From an uncultured Endozoicomonas sp. (GTDB lineage: Bacteria > Pseudomonadota > Gammaproteobacteria > Pseudomonadales > Endozoicomonadaceae), in NCBI GenBank assembly GCA_900299555.1, contig OODV01000190.1, positions 16,121 through 80,120 of the forward strand: a DNA stretch of 64,000 nt, read 5' to 3'. The notes beneath the pieces are model-generated. The model was given only the letters and a program-made list of their open reading frames with translations, did no database searches and was not told the origin of the DNA. The position numbers and the translations under genes were made by a program. Shown here piece after piece: positions 1 to 9,500 of the stretch. Each line of letters starts with the position of its first letter. Positions within the stretch are counted from its first letter, which is position 1.

Positions 1-2663
1 AGGTCTGGGCTTAAAATTTCTTTTCCCTGGTTTAGGAGATAGCCAATCGCGGTCAGGTGCAGGTCTGTCTTGCCATCTTTACTGGCTCTGCCTGATTTGT
101 AGGGAGCCATCCCGAGGTAGCAGCAGTAAACAGAGCGGGTCAGGGCAACATAGAGCAGGCGAAGGTCTTCAGCCAGACGTTCCTGTTCGGAAAGTATTGA
201 GGCTTCGTCAGAGGGCGTTAATGCCAGCCATGTTTCACTGGTTTCCGGGTCATGGTACAGGGGGGAGTCGGTTTTTCGCAGATGGCATGGAAAAGGGATA
301 AACACCACTTTGTATTCCAGCCCCTTGGATTTATGGATGGTAATGATCTTAACCAGATTTCGTTCACTCTCAAGATGGAGCTGCTGGTCATCGGCATTGT
401 GGTTGGGGCGGGTGATCTGTTCTGAAAACCAGCGAGCCAGAGCCGATTCTCCCTGTTGCTCAAGGCTGGCGGCGGCCAGCAGTTCACCCAGATGCAGCAA
501 GTTAGTCAAGCGGCGCTCTCCATCCTGAAAAGACAGCAGTCGTTCAGCAATCTTTCGGTGGAAGATAAGCTGCCGCAACATGGGAAGAATGCCTTTGTTC
601 TGCCATAGCTCTCCATAGTGGGTAAACTCTTCTACGGCGCTTTCCCAGGCTTGCTCGTCAATATTCAGAGCGTCCAGTGACAGGGCATCAAGATGGAAAA
701 GAGTGGTTGCCAGCGCTGCTTTCAACAGTCTCTCACTGGTAGGGTGCAGGCATGCCTGTAGTACTTTTTCCAGATCGGAAGCTTCTCGGGAAGTAAATAC
801 CGAATCCTGGTTGCTCAGGTAAATGCTGGCGATATTCTGTGCGGACAATGCGTCACGAACTTTTTGGCCATGCCGACCACTGCGTACCAGTACAGCGATA
901 TCTCCAGGCTGCAATGGTGTTTTCCGATCATCATTGCGAACCTGACAATATCCCTGGTCAGCCGCAGAGAGCAGCCGGTTGATCTCGGTCGCGGTTGCCT
1001 GACTCATGGTTTCCAGGTAGCTGTCGGTATTGATGGTTGGCCCATCAACAGGTTGTTGTAGCCACAGAGTCATTGACGGTAATGCAGTTCCTTCATGATA
1101 CAGACGTTTATCTGAAGCGCCGGGTGATGGGTGAACGGGGTCAAAAGGGATACTGTCATTGTAAATAAAGGGAGTTGCCGAATGTTGGAATATGGCATTA
1201 ACGGCTGACACCATGTGGTCACTTGAACGCCAGTTGGTATCCAGTGTGTAATGGCTATGCACCTGCTGTCTGGCCTGCATGTAAGTGAAGATATCGGCAC
1301 CACGAAAAGCATAGATGGCCTGTTTGGGGTCGCCAATCATAAACAGGCCTACCCCGGGATCACCGCCTTCCATGTAGATTTTATTGAAAATACGGTACTG
1401 GAGAGGGTCGGTATCCTGAAATTCATCAATCATCGCAATTCGGTACTGACCGCGAATAGCCTGAGCCAGCAGCTCACCATCATCGGCTCTTTCTCCGGCG
1501 AATAGCGCTGCTGCCAGGTTGGTCAATAGGTCATCAAATGAAAGCTGATAACGGCTGGCTTTCAATTGAGCCAGCTGGGACTTGATGTGCATGAGAGCAT
1601 CCCGTGTGATATAGCCTTTAAGGGCATCCTCCACAGGCATTGGTAATGACAGAAATTCATCTATTTGTTGAAATACTGGATGAGAAGGGAGCTTTCCTGT
1701 TTTCAGAAGACTCTTCTCCAGGATTGCAGAGCCATAGATTTCCCAGCCATCCTTCTCCCGGCCCAGTCTGGGAATCAAGTCATCAGAACTGAGAAAGTGA
1801 TCCAGCTCTTTGAGGCGGTTGAGAGGCTTGCTGTTTTTTCGCATTCCGCAGGACTCAATGAGATCCGCCAGTTCATTGCAATTCTCCAGCCAGCGCTGCT
1901 TTATCGCCATTGCTGGAGTCAGGTAGATCCTGACGAACTCATCCATTGTTTCTGGAATCTGATCACCAGCCAGTTTCAGGTCGGACAAGGGAAGCCAGCT
2001 GCGTAAATGGCTGAGCAGGTCATTGGGTGTTTTCCAGAGTGAGCGGACGAGTTTGACCTGTGGCTTTTCCAGAGGGTAGAAGTTACGCCGCCAATAGTCT
2101 GCAGCACACAGCTGCAGCATTGGCTCAGTATCGGTAATTAACTCACTGGAAAAGAGTGTGCCACTCTCAAAAGCGTGCTGTTTCAGCATTCGCTGGCAGA
2201 ACCCGTGGATGGTGAAGATTGCGGCTTCATCCATCTGCTGTTCTGCTGCAAGAAGCAGTGCCTGACATTGTTCAGGCTGATCCATATCCTGAATCAATTG
2301 CTGAATAAATGGATCACTGGACTTTCCCTCAATAAAGGCATCTCGAGTCTGATGAATTCTGGCCCGAATACGATCCCTGAGTTCTCCAGTAGCCGCTTCA
2401 GTAAAGGTTACAACCAGAATCTGGTCAACGGTTAATGGGGTTTCATGTTGACTCCTGTCACTGCCATGCCCCAGCAGTATTCGCAGATAGAGGTTGGCTA
2501 TGGTGTAGGTTTTTCCAGTGCCGGCACTCGCTTCTATCAAACGGATGCCGTGCAGGGGAAGTGCATGGGGGTCGAGTGTTTCCGGAAAAAGATTGGTCTG
2601 ATTCAGCATATCAGGCTGACCGCCTATCACTGTTGACTGGCTCAAGGGTTTTTGCTCGCTCAT
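1..2663 (-). CDS. recB: RecBCD nuclease/helicase subunit RecB, partial (C-terminus off the left edge)
   Basis: RecB is the 3'-5' SF1 helicase and nuclease subunit of the RecBCD complex, which processes double-strand breaks for recombination and degrades linear DNA. About 887 N-terminal residues are present of the usual ~1180; the gene is open to the window edge, so the C-terminal nuclease domain should lie outside. Visible helicase motifs in order: Walker A EASAGTGKT (K51), VTFTEAATGELRDR (Ia), IDEFQDTDPLQ (II), IGDPKQAIYAFRG (III), LDTNWRS (IV), ITIHKSKGLEY (V) and LLYVALTRS (VI). The start ATG overlaps the recC stop by ATGA and is preceded by AGGAG at good spacing, so recC and recB are translationally coupled. 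The N-terminus is about 20 residues longer than in E. coli before Walker A. Confidence 0.96.
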   Translation of the reverse strand, partial: MSEQKPLSQSTVIGGQPDMLNQTNLFPETLDPHALPLHGIRLIEASAGTGKTYTIANLYLRILLGHGSDRSQHETPLTVDQILVVTFTEAATGELRDRIRARIHQTRDAFIEGKSSDPFIQQLIQDMDQPEQCQALLLAAEQQMDEAAIFTIHGFCQRMLKQHAFESGTLFSSELITDTEPMLQLCAADYWRRNFYPLEKPQVKLVRSLWKTPNDLLSHLRSWLPLSDLKLAGDQIPETMDEFVRIYLTPAMAIKQRWLENCNELADLIESCGMRKNSKPLNRLKELDHFLSSDDLIPRLGREKDGWEIYGSAILEKSLLKTGKLPSHPVFQQIDEFLSLPMPVEDALKGYITRDALMHIKSQLAQLKASRYQLSFDDLLTNLAAALFAGERADDGELLAQAIRGQYRIAMIDEFQDTDPLQYRIFNKIYMEGGDPGVGLFMIGDPKQAIYAFRGADIFTYMQARQQVHSHYTLDTNWRSSDHMVSAVNAIFQHSATPFIYNDSIPFDPVHPSPGASDKRLYHEGTALPSMTLWLQQPVDGPTINTDSYLETMSQATATEINRLLSAADQGYCQVRNDDRKTPLQPGDIAVLVRSGRHGQKVRDALSAQNIASIYLSNQDSVFTSREASDLEKVLQACLHPTSERLLKAALATTLFHLDALSLDALNIDEQAWESAVEEFTHYGELWQNKGILPMLRQLIFHRKIAERLLSFQDGERRLTNLLHLGELLAAASLEQQGESALARWFSEQITRPNHNADDQQLHLESERNLVKIITIHKSKGLEYKVVFIPFPCHLRKTDSPLYHDPETSETWLALTPSDEASILSEQERLAEDLRLLYVALTRSVYCCYLGMAPYKSGRASKDGKTDLHLTAIGYLLNQGKEILSPD

Positions 2664-5600
2664 GACTGTATCTCCTGAAGACAGGCAAACGCAGGAGCGA
2701 GGATCTCCTGAGTCAGGCTGGTCATCTCAGTGAAGACAGGCGTCAACTCAGGATAAACCCGCTGTATATAGTCATCATTACACTCTCCCCTCAACCGGAA
2801 GTCATCACCGGAAAATGCTTTTTCTGCGGCTTTTTCTGCTTTATCAGTATTGTCGTCTGGATCTGCATTTAACCAGCTATAGGCTGTTTCCGGAAACCAG
2901 GGAAGCGGCAGGTTTTGTCCCAGATGAAAGTAGTAAATCAAGGTGGCCAGATGCATTTCCGTTTCCTGTCTGGGAATTACCGGTAATAAGCGTTCTTTCT
3001 CTGGATCATGAATACGGGTCACTTCCGGGTTTTCGGTCATGCAAAGACAGAGGTGTTCAATCCAGCTTCTGATCAGATCTTTGCCTTTGAAGGTGGCAGG
3101 TCGGTAACGAAGCATGCCTGATGAGCAGAAGCCTTTCAGCCAGCCGGTCAGGTGGACTGGTTTGTCAGTAAGATGCTCACTGGAAGGCTCGCGGTGGGGT
3201 ATGTGCAGGTTGACTTCCCGATCTTCAAAACTGTTCTCCAGTTGAAGCCTTAATTTTTCAGACATGGGCCTCAGGGCTGTTATCTGCTCTTCCAGCAAGA
3301 GCTGTCCAAAAGCAGAGTGGGGAAGCACGCCAGTTGATTGAAGCCGTTTGACGAGGCGTTCAGGCTCTACTCTGGCGATCAGGCTTTCAAGAAGTTCGGT
3401 TTTAAGCTGGTAGTTTTCTAGCGGTCCCATGGTGAACGCTTCAGTCTCTTCAAGGGCCTGATCCTGGGTGGAGAAATAGACCTTTAGACGGCGGTTAAAG
3501 AAGTAGCGGCATGGGTTGTTATAGAATCTCAATAGTTCGGCAAGCTCCACTTCTTTGAAGTTAAAACCCTCTTCATCGGGCAAACGTGTCTGAATAAATT
3601 GAGCCGGTTTATCTTCGTTGCGATTGGCAGCCGGCAACCACTCCTTGATGTAACTGTAAAAAGATGGTCTGCCCTGATCCCCACCCCCGGAAAGTGGTAG
3701 GAAGTTTTTGTGACTGAAAGGTTGTAGAGGGTGCTCAATAACCAGCTGTTCTGGCTTCAGACTAAAGCCCTGTTCACAGTAATTGAGTAATTCGGTGACC
3801 AAAACGGATGGAATTCTCTCGCTGTTATCCTGTATCCGTCGTCCGACAAAACTGATGTAAAGGCTATCCTGGGCAGATAGCAGTGCTTCAAAGAAAAGAT
3901 AACGGTCGTCTACCCTGCGGGAACGATCACCACGTCTGCTGTTCCGGGCTATCAGGTCAAACCCCACCGGAGCAATACTGCGGGGGTAGGCGCCGTCATT
4001 CATTCCCAGCAGGCAGACAACTTTGAAAGGAATGGAGCGCATGGGCATTAGTGTACAAAAGTTAACCTGCCCGGCAAGAAAGCGCTGACTGCTTCGCTCT
4101 TGTGTCAGACGCTCTGTCAGATAGCTGATAAATACACTTCTTGATAATGGCTGGTTATATCCAGCTTCCTGCAGTTGCTCATAAAGATGGGAAAGCGTCT
4201 CCCTGACCATCCTTAGCGCGGACTCGTCTTCTTCAGATCGTGGCAGGAAAAAATGTTCAAGCAGCTGATGAGTAAACTGAATCCACGCCTCAATGGTTCT
4301 ATTTTCATCCAATTCACTAAGCAACTGTTCAGCGCTATCAATAAAGCTGGCCAGATAGCCTGCAAGAACCGCATTCATTCCCTGAACAGAATCCAACGGT
4401 AAAATATTGCTGTAGACTCCAGTGTTTTCTGGCATTGCGTAGCCGAGTAGCATCCTTTTGATGCCAAACAGCCATGAGTTTGCCTGCAATTCTGGCAGAT
4501 CAAACCGGCTCTGATGAGCCGGTGTTATACCCCAGCGTATACCAGATTCATGGGTCCACTGTCTGAGAATGTCCAGATCGCTGGTGGTGAGTTTGAAGCG
4601 GGATTGAATGGCGGGTACTTCCAGCAATTCCATGAGTTCCGGTGCGGTGCAGCGGCTCTTGTCCAGTTCCAGAAGTTTCAGGAATGCTGACAGAATAGGG
4701 TGTTCGCTTTTTGCACTGATATCAGATATGGCGTATGGGATACGACGATGATCGTCGATGCTGCCAAATACGGCTTGAATCCAGGGCGTATAGCTATCGA
4801 TATCCGGTAGCATAATAACAATATCTTTAGGCGTCAGCTCAGGGTTTTTCTCAAACATTTGGAGTAAATGGTCATACAATACCTCGACTTCTCTCAGTGG
4901 GCTGTGACAGCTGTGGAATTGCAGAGAGTGGTCACTCTCCCGCTGAGTTTGCCCGCCCTGCGCGGTTCTGTCGTGAAGTTCGAAAATATCTTTTTGCAGG
5001 TTGCCTAGAATGGTGTCCTTGTGATCACTGACAAATACATCGATATCAAAAGCATTCAGGTCGTGTAGCTGGTGAAAGTAGTCCCGTCCAAGTTTGCCCA
5101 TTGAGCCCAGAAGGGGGTTGCCAATCGAGTCCAGGTTGCCAAAAGCGCCAAGAGAGTCCACGGAAAGACCTTCCTTGCTGAACCAGCTTTTACCAGCTGC
5201 AGCATCATCAGAATGGCTCTTCTTTTGTCGATCGAGCAACTTGCGGGTTGCCAGCTTTCGCAGATACTTGGGATCGCGCTCATCTCCCCAATAATGCTGG
5301 CAGGGGTTGGCAACCATGAAGTGAACATCGCAGTTATACGATATTGCCTCAAGTGATTCGACAAAGTGGGGTGGCAGGGCAGAAATACCAAATACAAACA
5401 GCCGCTTGGGCAGCTGTGTGTGATCGTTGTTGTTGATCATTGACTGTAAAAATCGGTGATGCATATTGGCACGGTGCCAGGGCGATTGATCAAGTTGAGC
5501 TGTTCTTGCTACCAATGCCCGCCATAATTTTGGCTGCCAGGGTTGGTCTGATGTGATTAATGGGGTGTCATTTTCCTGTTCCCAGTCAAGAATCCAGTCT

Positions 5601-6028
5601 GGGCGGTAAACCAGATATTGGTCGAAAATATCGGCAATTTTTCCGGATAGCTGGAATTTGCGAATGTCGTCCTGATCATTGGTCAGATATTGTAATAATG
5701 CTGAAAAGTCCGGGTCTTGTTTCAGAGAGTCCAGAAGGTCCATCAGTTTCCAGGTCATTGACTCTTTATTAAAGGCAGAACGGCGCGGTACGTCTGGCAA
5801 AACACGGGTATACATCTGCCAGAGAAAGCTGGCTGGTAGAGGAAAATTGATGCCTGCTGCAATACCAAGCCCTTTTGCCAGTTCCAGCCTGAGCCATTGT
5901 GCCATGCCCGGGCTTTGCACCAGAATCTGCTCATCCTCCAATGGGTTACCCGGTGGGTTTTGGCGTAACAGCTCGACCAGAAGGTCTTTAAGAACATCCA
6001 GATGGTTTGAATGGTATATGGTCAGCAC
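2660..6028 (-). CDS. recC: RecBCD subunit RecC (Chi recognition)
   Basis: RecC is the inactivated-helicase scaffold of RecBCD that splits the DNA strands and recognises Chi. The predicted protein is 1122 residues, the same as E. coli RecC, and opens with the family signature MLTIYHSNHLDVL followed by the SPGMAQWLRLELA segment. The start is GTG at 6028, chosen because it places that conserved N-terminus at residue 1; the Shine-Dalgarno is weak. It is the first gene of a recC-recB unit on the minus strand. recD is not in the window and would be expected past the left edge or elsewhere; that cannot be seen. Confidence 0.96.
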   Translation of the reverse strand: MLTIYHSNHLDVLKDLLVELLRQNPPGNPLEDEQILVQSPGMAQWLRLELAKGLGIAAGINFPLPASFLWQMYTRVLPDVPRRSAFNKESMTWKLMDLLDSLKQDPDFSALLQYLTNDQDDIRKFQLSGKIADIFDQYLVYRPDWILDWEQENDTPLITSDQPWQPKLWRALVARTAQLDQSPWHRANMHHRFLQSMINNNDHTQLPKRLFVFGISALPPHFVESLEAISYNCDVHFMVANPCQHYWGDERDPKYLRKLATRKLLDRQKKSHSDDAAAGKSWFSKEGLSVDSLGAFGNLDSIGNPLLGSMGKLGRDYFHQLHDLNAFDIDVFVSDHKDTILGNLQKDIFELHDRTAQGGQTQRESDHSLQFHSCHSPLREVEVLYDHLLQMFEKNPELTPKDIVIMLPDIDSYTPWIQAVFGSIDDHRRIPYAISDISAKSEHPILSAFLKLLELDKSRCTAPELMELLEVPAIQSRFKLTTSDLDILRQWTHESGIRWGITPAHQSRFDLPELQANSWLFGIKRMLLGYAMPENTGVYSNILPLDSVQGMNAVLAGYLASFIDSAEQLLSELDENRTIEAWIQFTHQLLEHFFLPRSEEDESALRMVRETLSHLYEQLQEAGYNQPLSRSVFISYLTERLTQERSSQRFLAGQVNFCTLMPMRSIPFKVVCLLGMNDGAYPRSIAPVGFDLIARNSRRGDRSRRVDDRYLFFEALLSAQDSLYISFVGRRIQDNSERIPSVLVTELLNYCEQGFSLKPEQLVIEHPLQPFSHKNFLPLSGGGDQGRPSFYSYIKEWLPAANRNEDKPAQFIQTRLPDEEGFNFKEVELAELLRFYNNPCRYFFNRRLKVYFSTQDQALEETEAFTMGPLENYQLKTELLESLIARVEPERLVKRLQSTGVLPHSAFGQLLLEEQITALRPMSEKLRLQLENSFEDREVNLHIPHREPSSEHLTDKPVHLTGWLKGFCSSGMLRYRPATFKGKDLIRSWIEHLCLCMTENPEVTRIHDPEKERLLPVIPRQETEMHLATLIYYFHLGQNLPLPWFPETAYSWLNADPDDNTDKAEKAAEKAFSGDDFRLRGECNDDYIQRVYPELTPVFTEMTSLTQEILAPAFACLQEIQS

Positions 6029-6107
6029 AGGGAAATATCGTCAGTAACCTACAGATAAGGCTACTGTCGGTGGTATCCATCAGGCTGTCAACCGAGTTGC
6101 TGTAGTG

Positions 6108-6440
6108 TCAGGCCTGGCCTCGACGGATGATGTTATTCAGCAGCCCTGCTCTATTTTTGGACGTACCCTTGGGATTTTGTTGTGGTGTGCCACTGTATAC
6201 AGCGGCGATCTCTTGTTCAGCTTTTTGTAAAAGCGCAAGATCAGGGTTGGTCTTTTGCAGGAAGCGCTGACCGCACCCTTCACTGAGATGTAATTTTTTT
6301 TTCAGGGTTTTCATTAAATCCATCAATGATTTAGCTTGAGCAATGGCTTTTTTGCTGGCATCAAGCTGTTTAATGGATAATTGTTCGGTTTCCATGGCGT
6401 TTACCTGATAGTTGTTCTCCTGATTAATTCTAGCAAACAA
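6108..6440 (-). CDS. small uncharacterised protein next to recC
   Basis: A 110-residue reading frame with no family I recognise. It is lysine- and glutamine-rich, hydrophilic, with a predicted helical middle (residues ~20-55) and a basic C-terminal tail ending NNIIRRGQA; no signal peptide or membrane segment. The longest frame starts at TTG 6440 and has GAGAGGG upstream at good spacing; an alternative ATG lies at 6395 (METEQLSIKQL), giving 95 residues. It sits 79 bases upstream of recC on the same strand and could share its promoter. The coding call rests on length, the ribosome site and amino-acid texture only. No function is proposed. Confidence 0.55.
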   Translation of the reverse strand: MFARINQENNYQVNAMETEQLSIKQLDASKKAIAQAKSLMDLMKTLKKKLHLSEGCGQRFLQKTNPDLALLQKAEQEIAAVYSGTPQQNPKGTSKNRAGLLNNIIRRGQA

Positions 6441-6529
6441 CCGAATTTACCCTCTCTTTAATAGGTGATTGTCATATTTCAGGGTAAGATAGGCTCGCTT
6501 CCCGGTTCCCTGAGTTACTTCGAATTACT

Positions 6530-9500
6530 ATGCCCTTCGCACTGAGCCGTTACTTTCGACCAACACTTCAAACCCTTTTATGCTTCCTGCTCTTTCTGCT
6601 AATGGTTTCAATCAGTGCAGATCTTTTGGCAGAAACGGTTAAAAAACCGGTAAGGATTGCATATTTTACCGACGATGCACCCTGGATGTTTGTCAATGAC
6701 CAAGGGAAACCAGATGGTTTGGTTTATGACTTGTGGCAGCTGTGGGCGGAAAAAAACAATACTCCAGTAAATTTTTTACCATCTTCACCGGACCAAATTA
6801 AAAATCAGCTAGACCGCTCACAAGTCGACTTACTTGCTTATATTCCTGGTACATTGAATCAGGACGGAGTCCTCAGGGACTTTGAACGCGTATTGATCTA
6901 TGAGTTTGTTCCTGTACTACTGGTGGAAAAGAGTCATCAGATTGATAGTTTTCAGGAAGCGCTTGCGAAACTCAGAATAGGGTATGTTAAAGGACATAAC
7001 TGCCAACCCCACCTAAAGACATTTAATGCAGAGGCTGTCGTTGTTCCTTTTGCCTCATATTCTGCAATGGTCGGTGCTGCAACCAACCGAGAAGTGGACG
7101 CAGTATTGGGTGGGCATGCCAGTTTACTCTACTACCTGACCAGTTCTGGAGTTGAAGATGAGTATCAGGTCGTTCAGGCACCACTGCATCCGGTTAAAAT
7201 TAAAGCAGCGGTAGCGTCTGGGGCAGCCGGCCTGGTGAGTGTTTTGGAAAAAGGGATGGCTAAAATCTCGGAACAGGAAAAGTCTGAACTTATCGAAGAC
7301 TGGTTCCAGTTTACCCCTTGTAATCAGGAAAGCCTTGTCGTTGCTCTGGATGCTGGTCTTGCGCCATTGTCTTTTATCAATGCGCTTGGTAAGCCTTCGG
7401 GTCTCTTTGTAGATATCTGGAATTTATGGTCAGAAAAAACAGGCACGCCTGTTAAATTCAGGGTGGGGCCTATTGGGGAAAGTCTGACTGCTTTGAGAGA
7501 TGGAAAAGTTGATGTTATTGCGGCAGTTTCTCCAACGATGGAGCGAAGCCAATGGATGGCGCTGTCTAATCCTTACTATGGCTTGAATACACGCATTTAT
7601 TTTCGCTCCACCAGTAAACTTGATGATCCTGGTACTGAACTGAATGGGAAAAAACTTGGGGTGGTTACCTCTTCCAGTCAGGAAGAGTTTGTTCGGCGCT
7701 GGTTGCCTGATGTTTACCCTGTTGGGTATAGCAGCGTGTCTGAGCTGATTGGCGGTCTATTTTCTGGAGAAATAGATGCTTTTCTCGGTGAACCTGTAAT
7801 TGTTCAGTCTGCGTTAAATCGTGATGGCTTGTTGGGGGAGGTGAGTTCCAGTGAGTACTTCAACTTGAATGAGGCTGTCGGCGCTGGTTTTTTACTGAAT
7901 GACTCTGCAGATTTACTGTCTGAATTAAATAACGGGTTTCGGGCGATCACTCCGGATGAGTACCGACAAATTGAAAATCGATGGATTGTCAGTACTCGAG
8001 ATCGTTACTTCCATCGTAGTGGATCAGTCATTGAGTTGAGTGAGTCCGAGCGTCGCTGGTTAGGTGAGAACCCGGTGATCAGTGTGCTGGTTGACAATAA
8101 TAAACCTCCCTTTTCCTACATTAATAGTAGAGGGCAGTGGCAGGGAATAGCGATAGATTATCTCAAGCTATTAGAAGACCGACTTGGTATTACCTTTCAA
8201 CTTCATCAGGATCGTGTTTGGACGGATGGATTGAGTCAGGCTTATCGGCACGACGTTGATGCTGTCGCGATGTTGCAGAAAACGGAAGAGCGCAGCCGAT
8301 ACCTGAATTTTACCAAACCATTGGTCAGTGTACCGGCAGTGGTCCTTGCCCGTGTTTCTGATAAAAGTATCCGGTCTCCATCACATTTGAAGGGGAAAAG
8401 GGTCGGGTTTACTCCGGGCTATGTCACTTATGAAATTTTCCGTCAGAAATATCCGGGAATACATTTTGTCAATATTCCGGATATTGCGACTGGTTTGAAC
8501 CAGGTAGCCAGTGGTGTGCTGGATGCTATGGTCGTTAACCTTGCCTCAGCAAGTTACGAAATAGAGCGCATGAAAATTACCAACCTGCAGGTCGTTGCTG
8601 AAGCAGGTTTTAACTATGAGTTCAGCATGGCATCGAGAAATAACTCACCTGAGCTGGCCTCTATTTTTGAAAAAGCGGTTGATACTATTACGCCGGAAGA
8701 TCGTGAGCTTCTTGAAAGTAGCTGGCTTTCAATTAAGGGAGGGATGTGGCGACCCAATAAAGAACTGTTCATTGGTCTCGTGCTGATTCTGGTGACATTG
8801 ATTCTGATTGTTTATTGGAATCGTCGCTTGACCATAGAGATTGCCGACCGTGAAAAGGCGGAGGAAGGGCTTCGGGTTCGCTCGGAGCTTGATCGCCTTC
8901 TGAGTGATATTTCCCGACACTTTATGGATCAACCGGTTCATGAAGCCAACGAGTATTTTCTGAGCCAGCTGGGAAATTATCTCAATGCTGAGGCTGTCTG
9001 TATTTTTACCTGGGAGCCAAGGGCTCGTATTGAACATTACTGGACGCGAAGGTCTAATCCTGATCCTGTAGCATTTGAACCCCTGTTTGATCATGATTTC
9101 ACCCGCGTTTATGGGGAGGTAAAAAAGGATCAGGTTAATATTCTGGTACGTGACGAAATATTGCAAAAGGGTGATCATGAAGGGGTGGCCATTCTTGATG
9201 GGCTGGGTGTTTCTATCGCAGTGTATGCCCCGATGATGTTATTTGGCCGGGTAGTAGGCGGTATTGGACTGATCAATATTCCTGAAAAGTATCAGGTCTA
9301 CATCAATGAAATGGACCTGTTGCATCGAATGGGAGAGCTTGTTGCGGTTGCTCGTGACCGGCAAAATGCCGAAGATGCTTTAAGAGTGAGTGAAGAGCGT
9401 TATCAGTTGGCGATGGATGCTGCTTCTGATGGCCTTTGGGACTGGGATGTTCAGCGGGACTGGATGTATTTGAGCCCCCGTTATCAGACCATGCTGGGCT

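Noticed and set aside
8729..9178. 149-codon antisense open frame in the kinase
   Set aside because: Opposite a conserved membrane/GAF region; no supporting signal.
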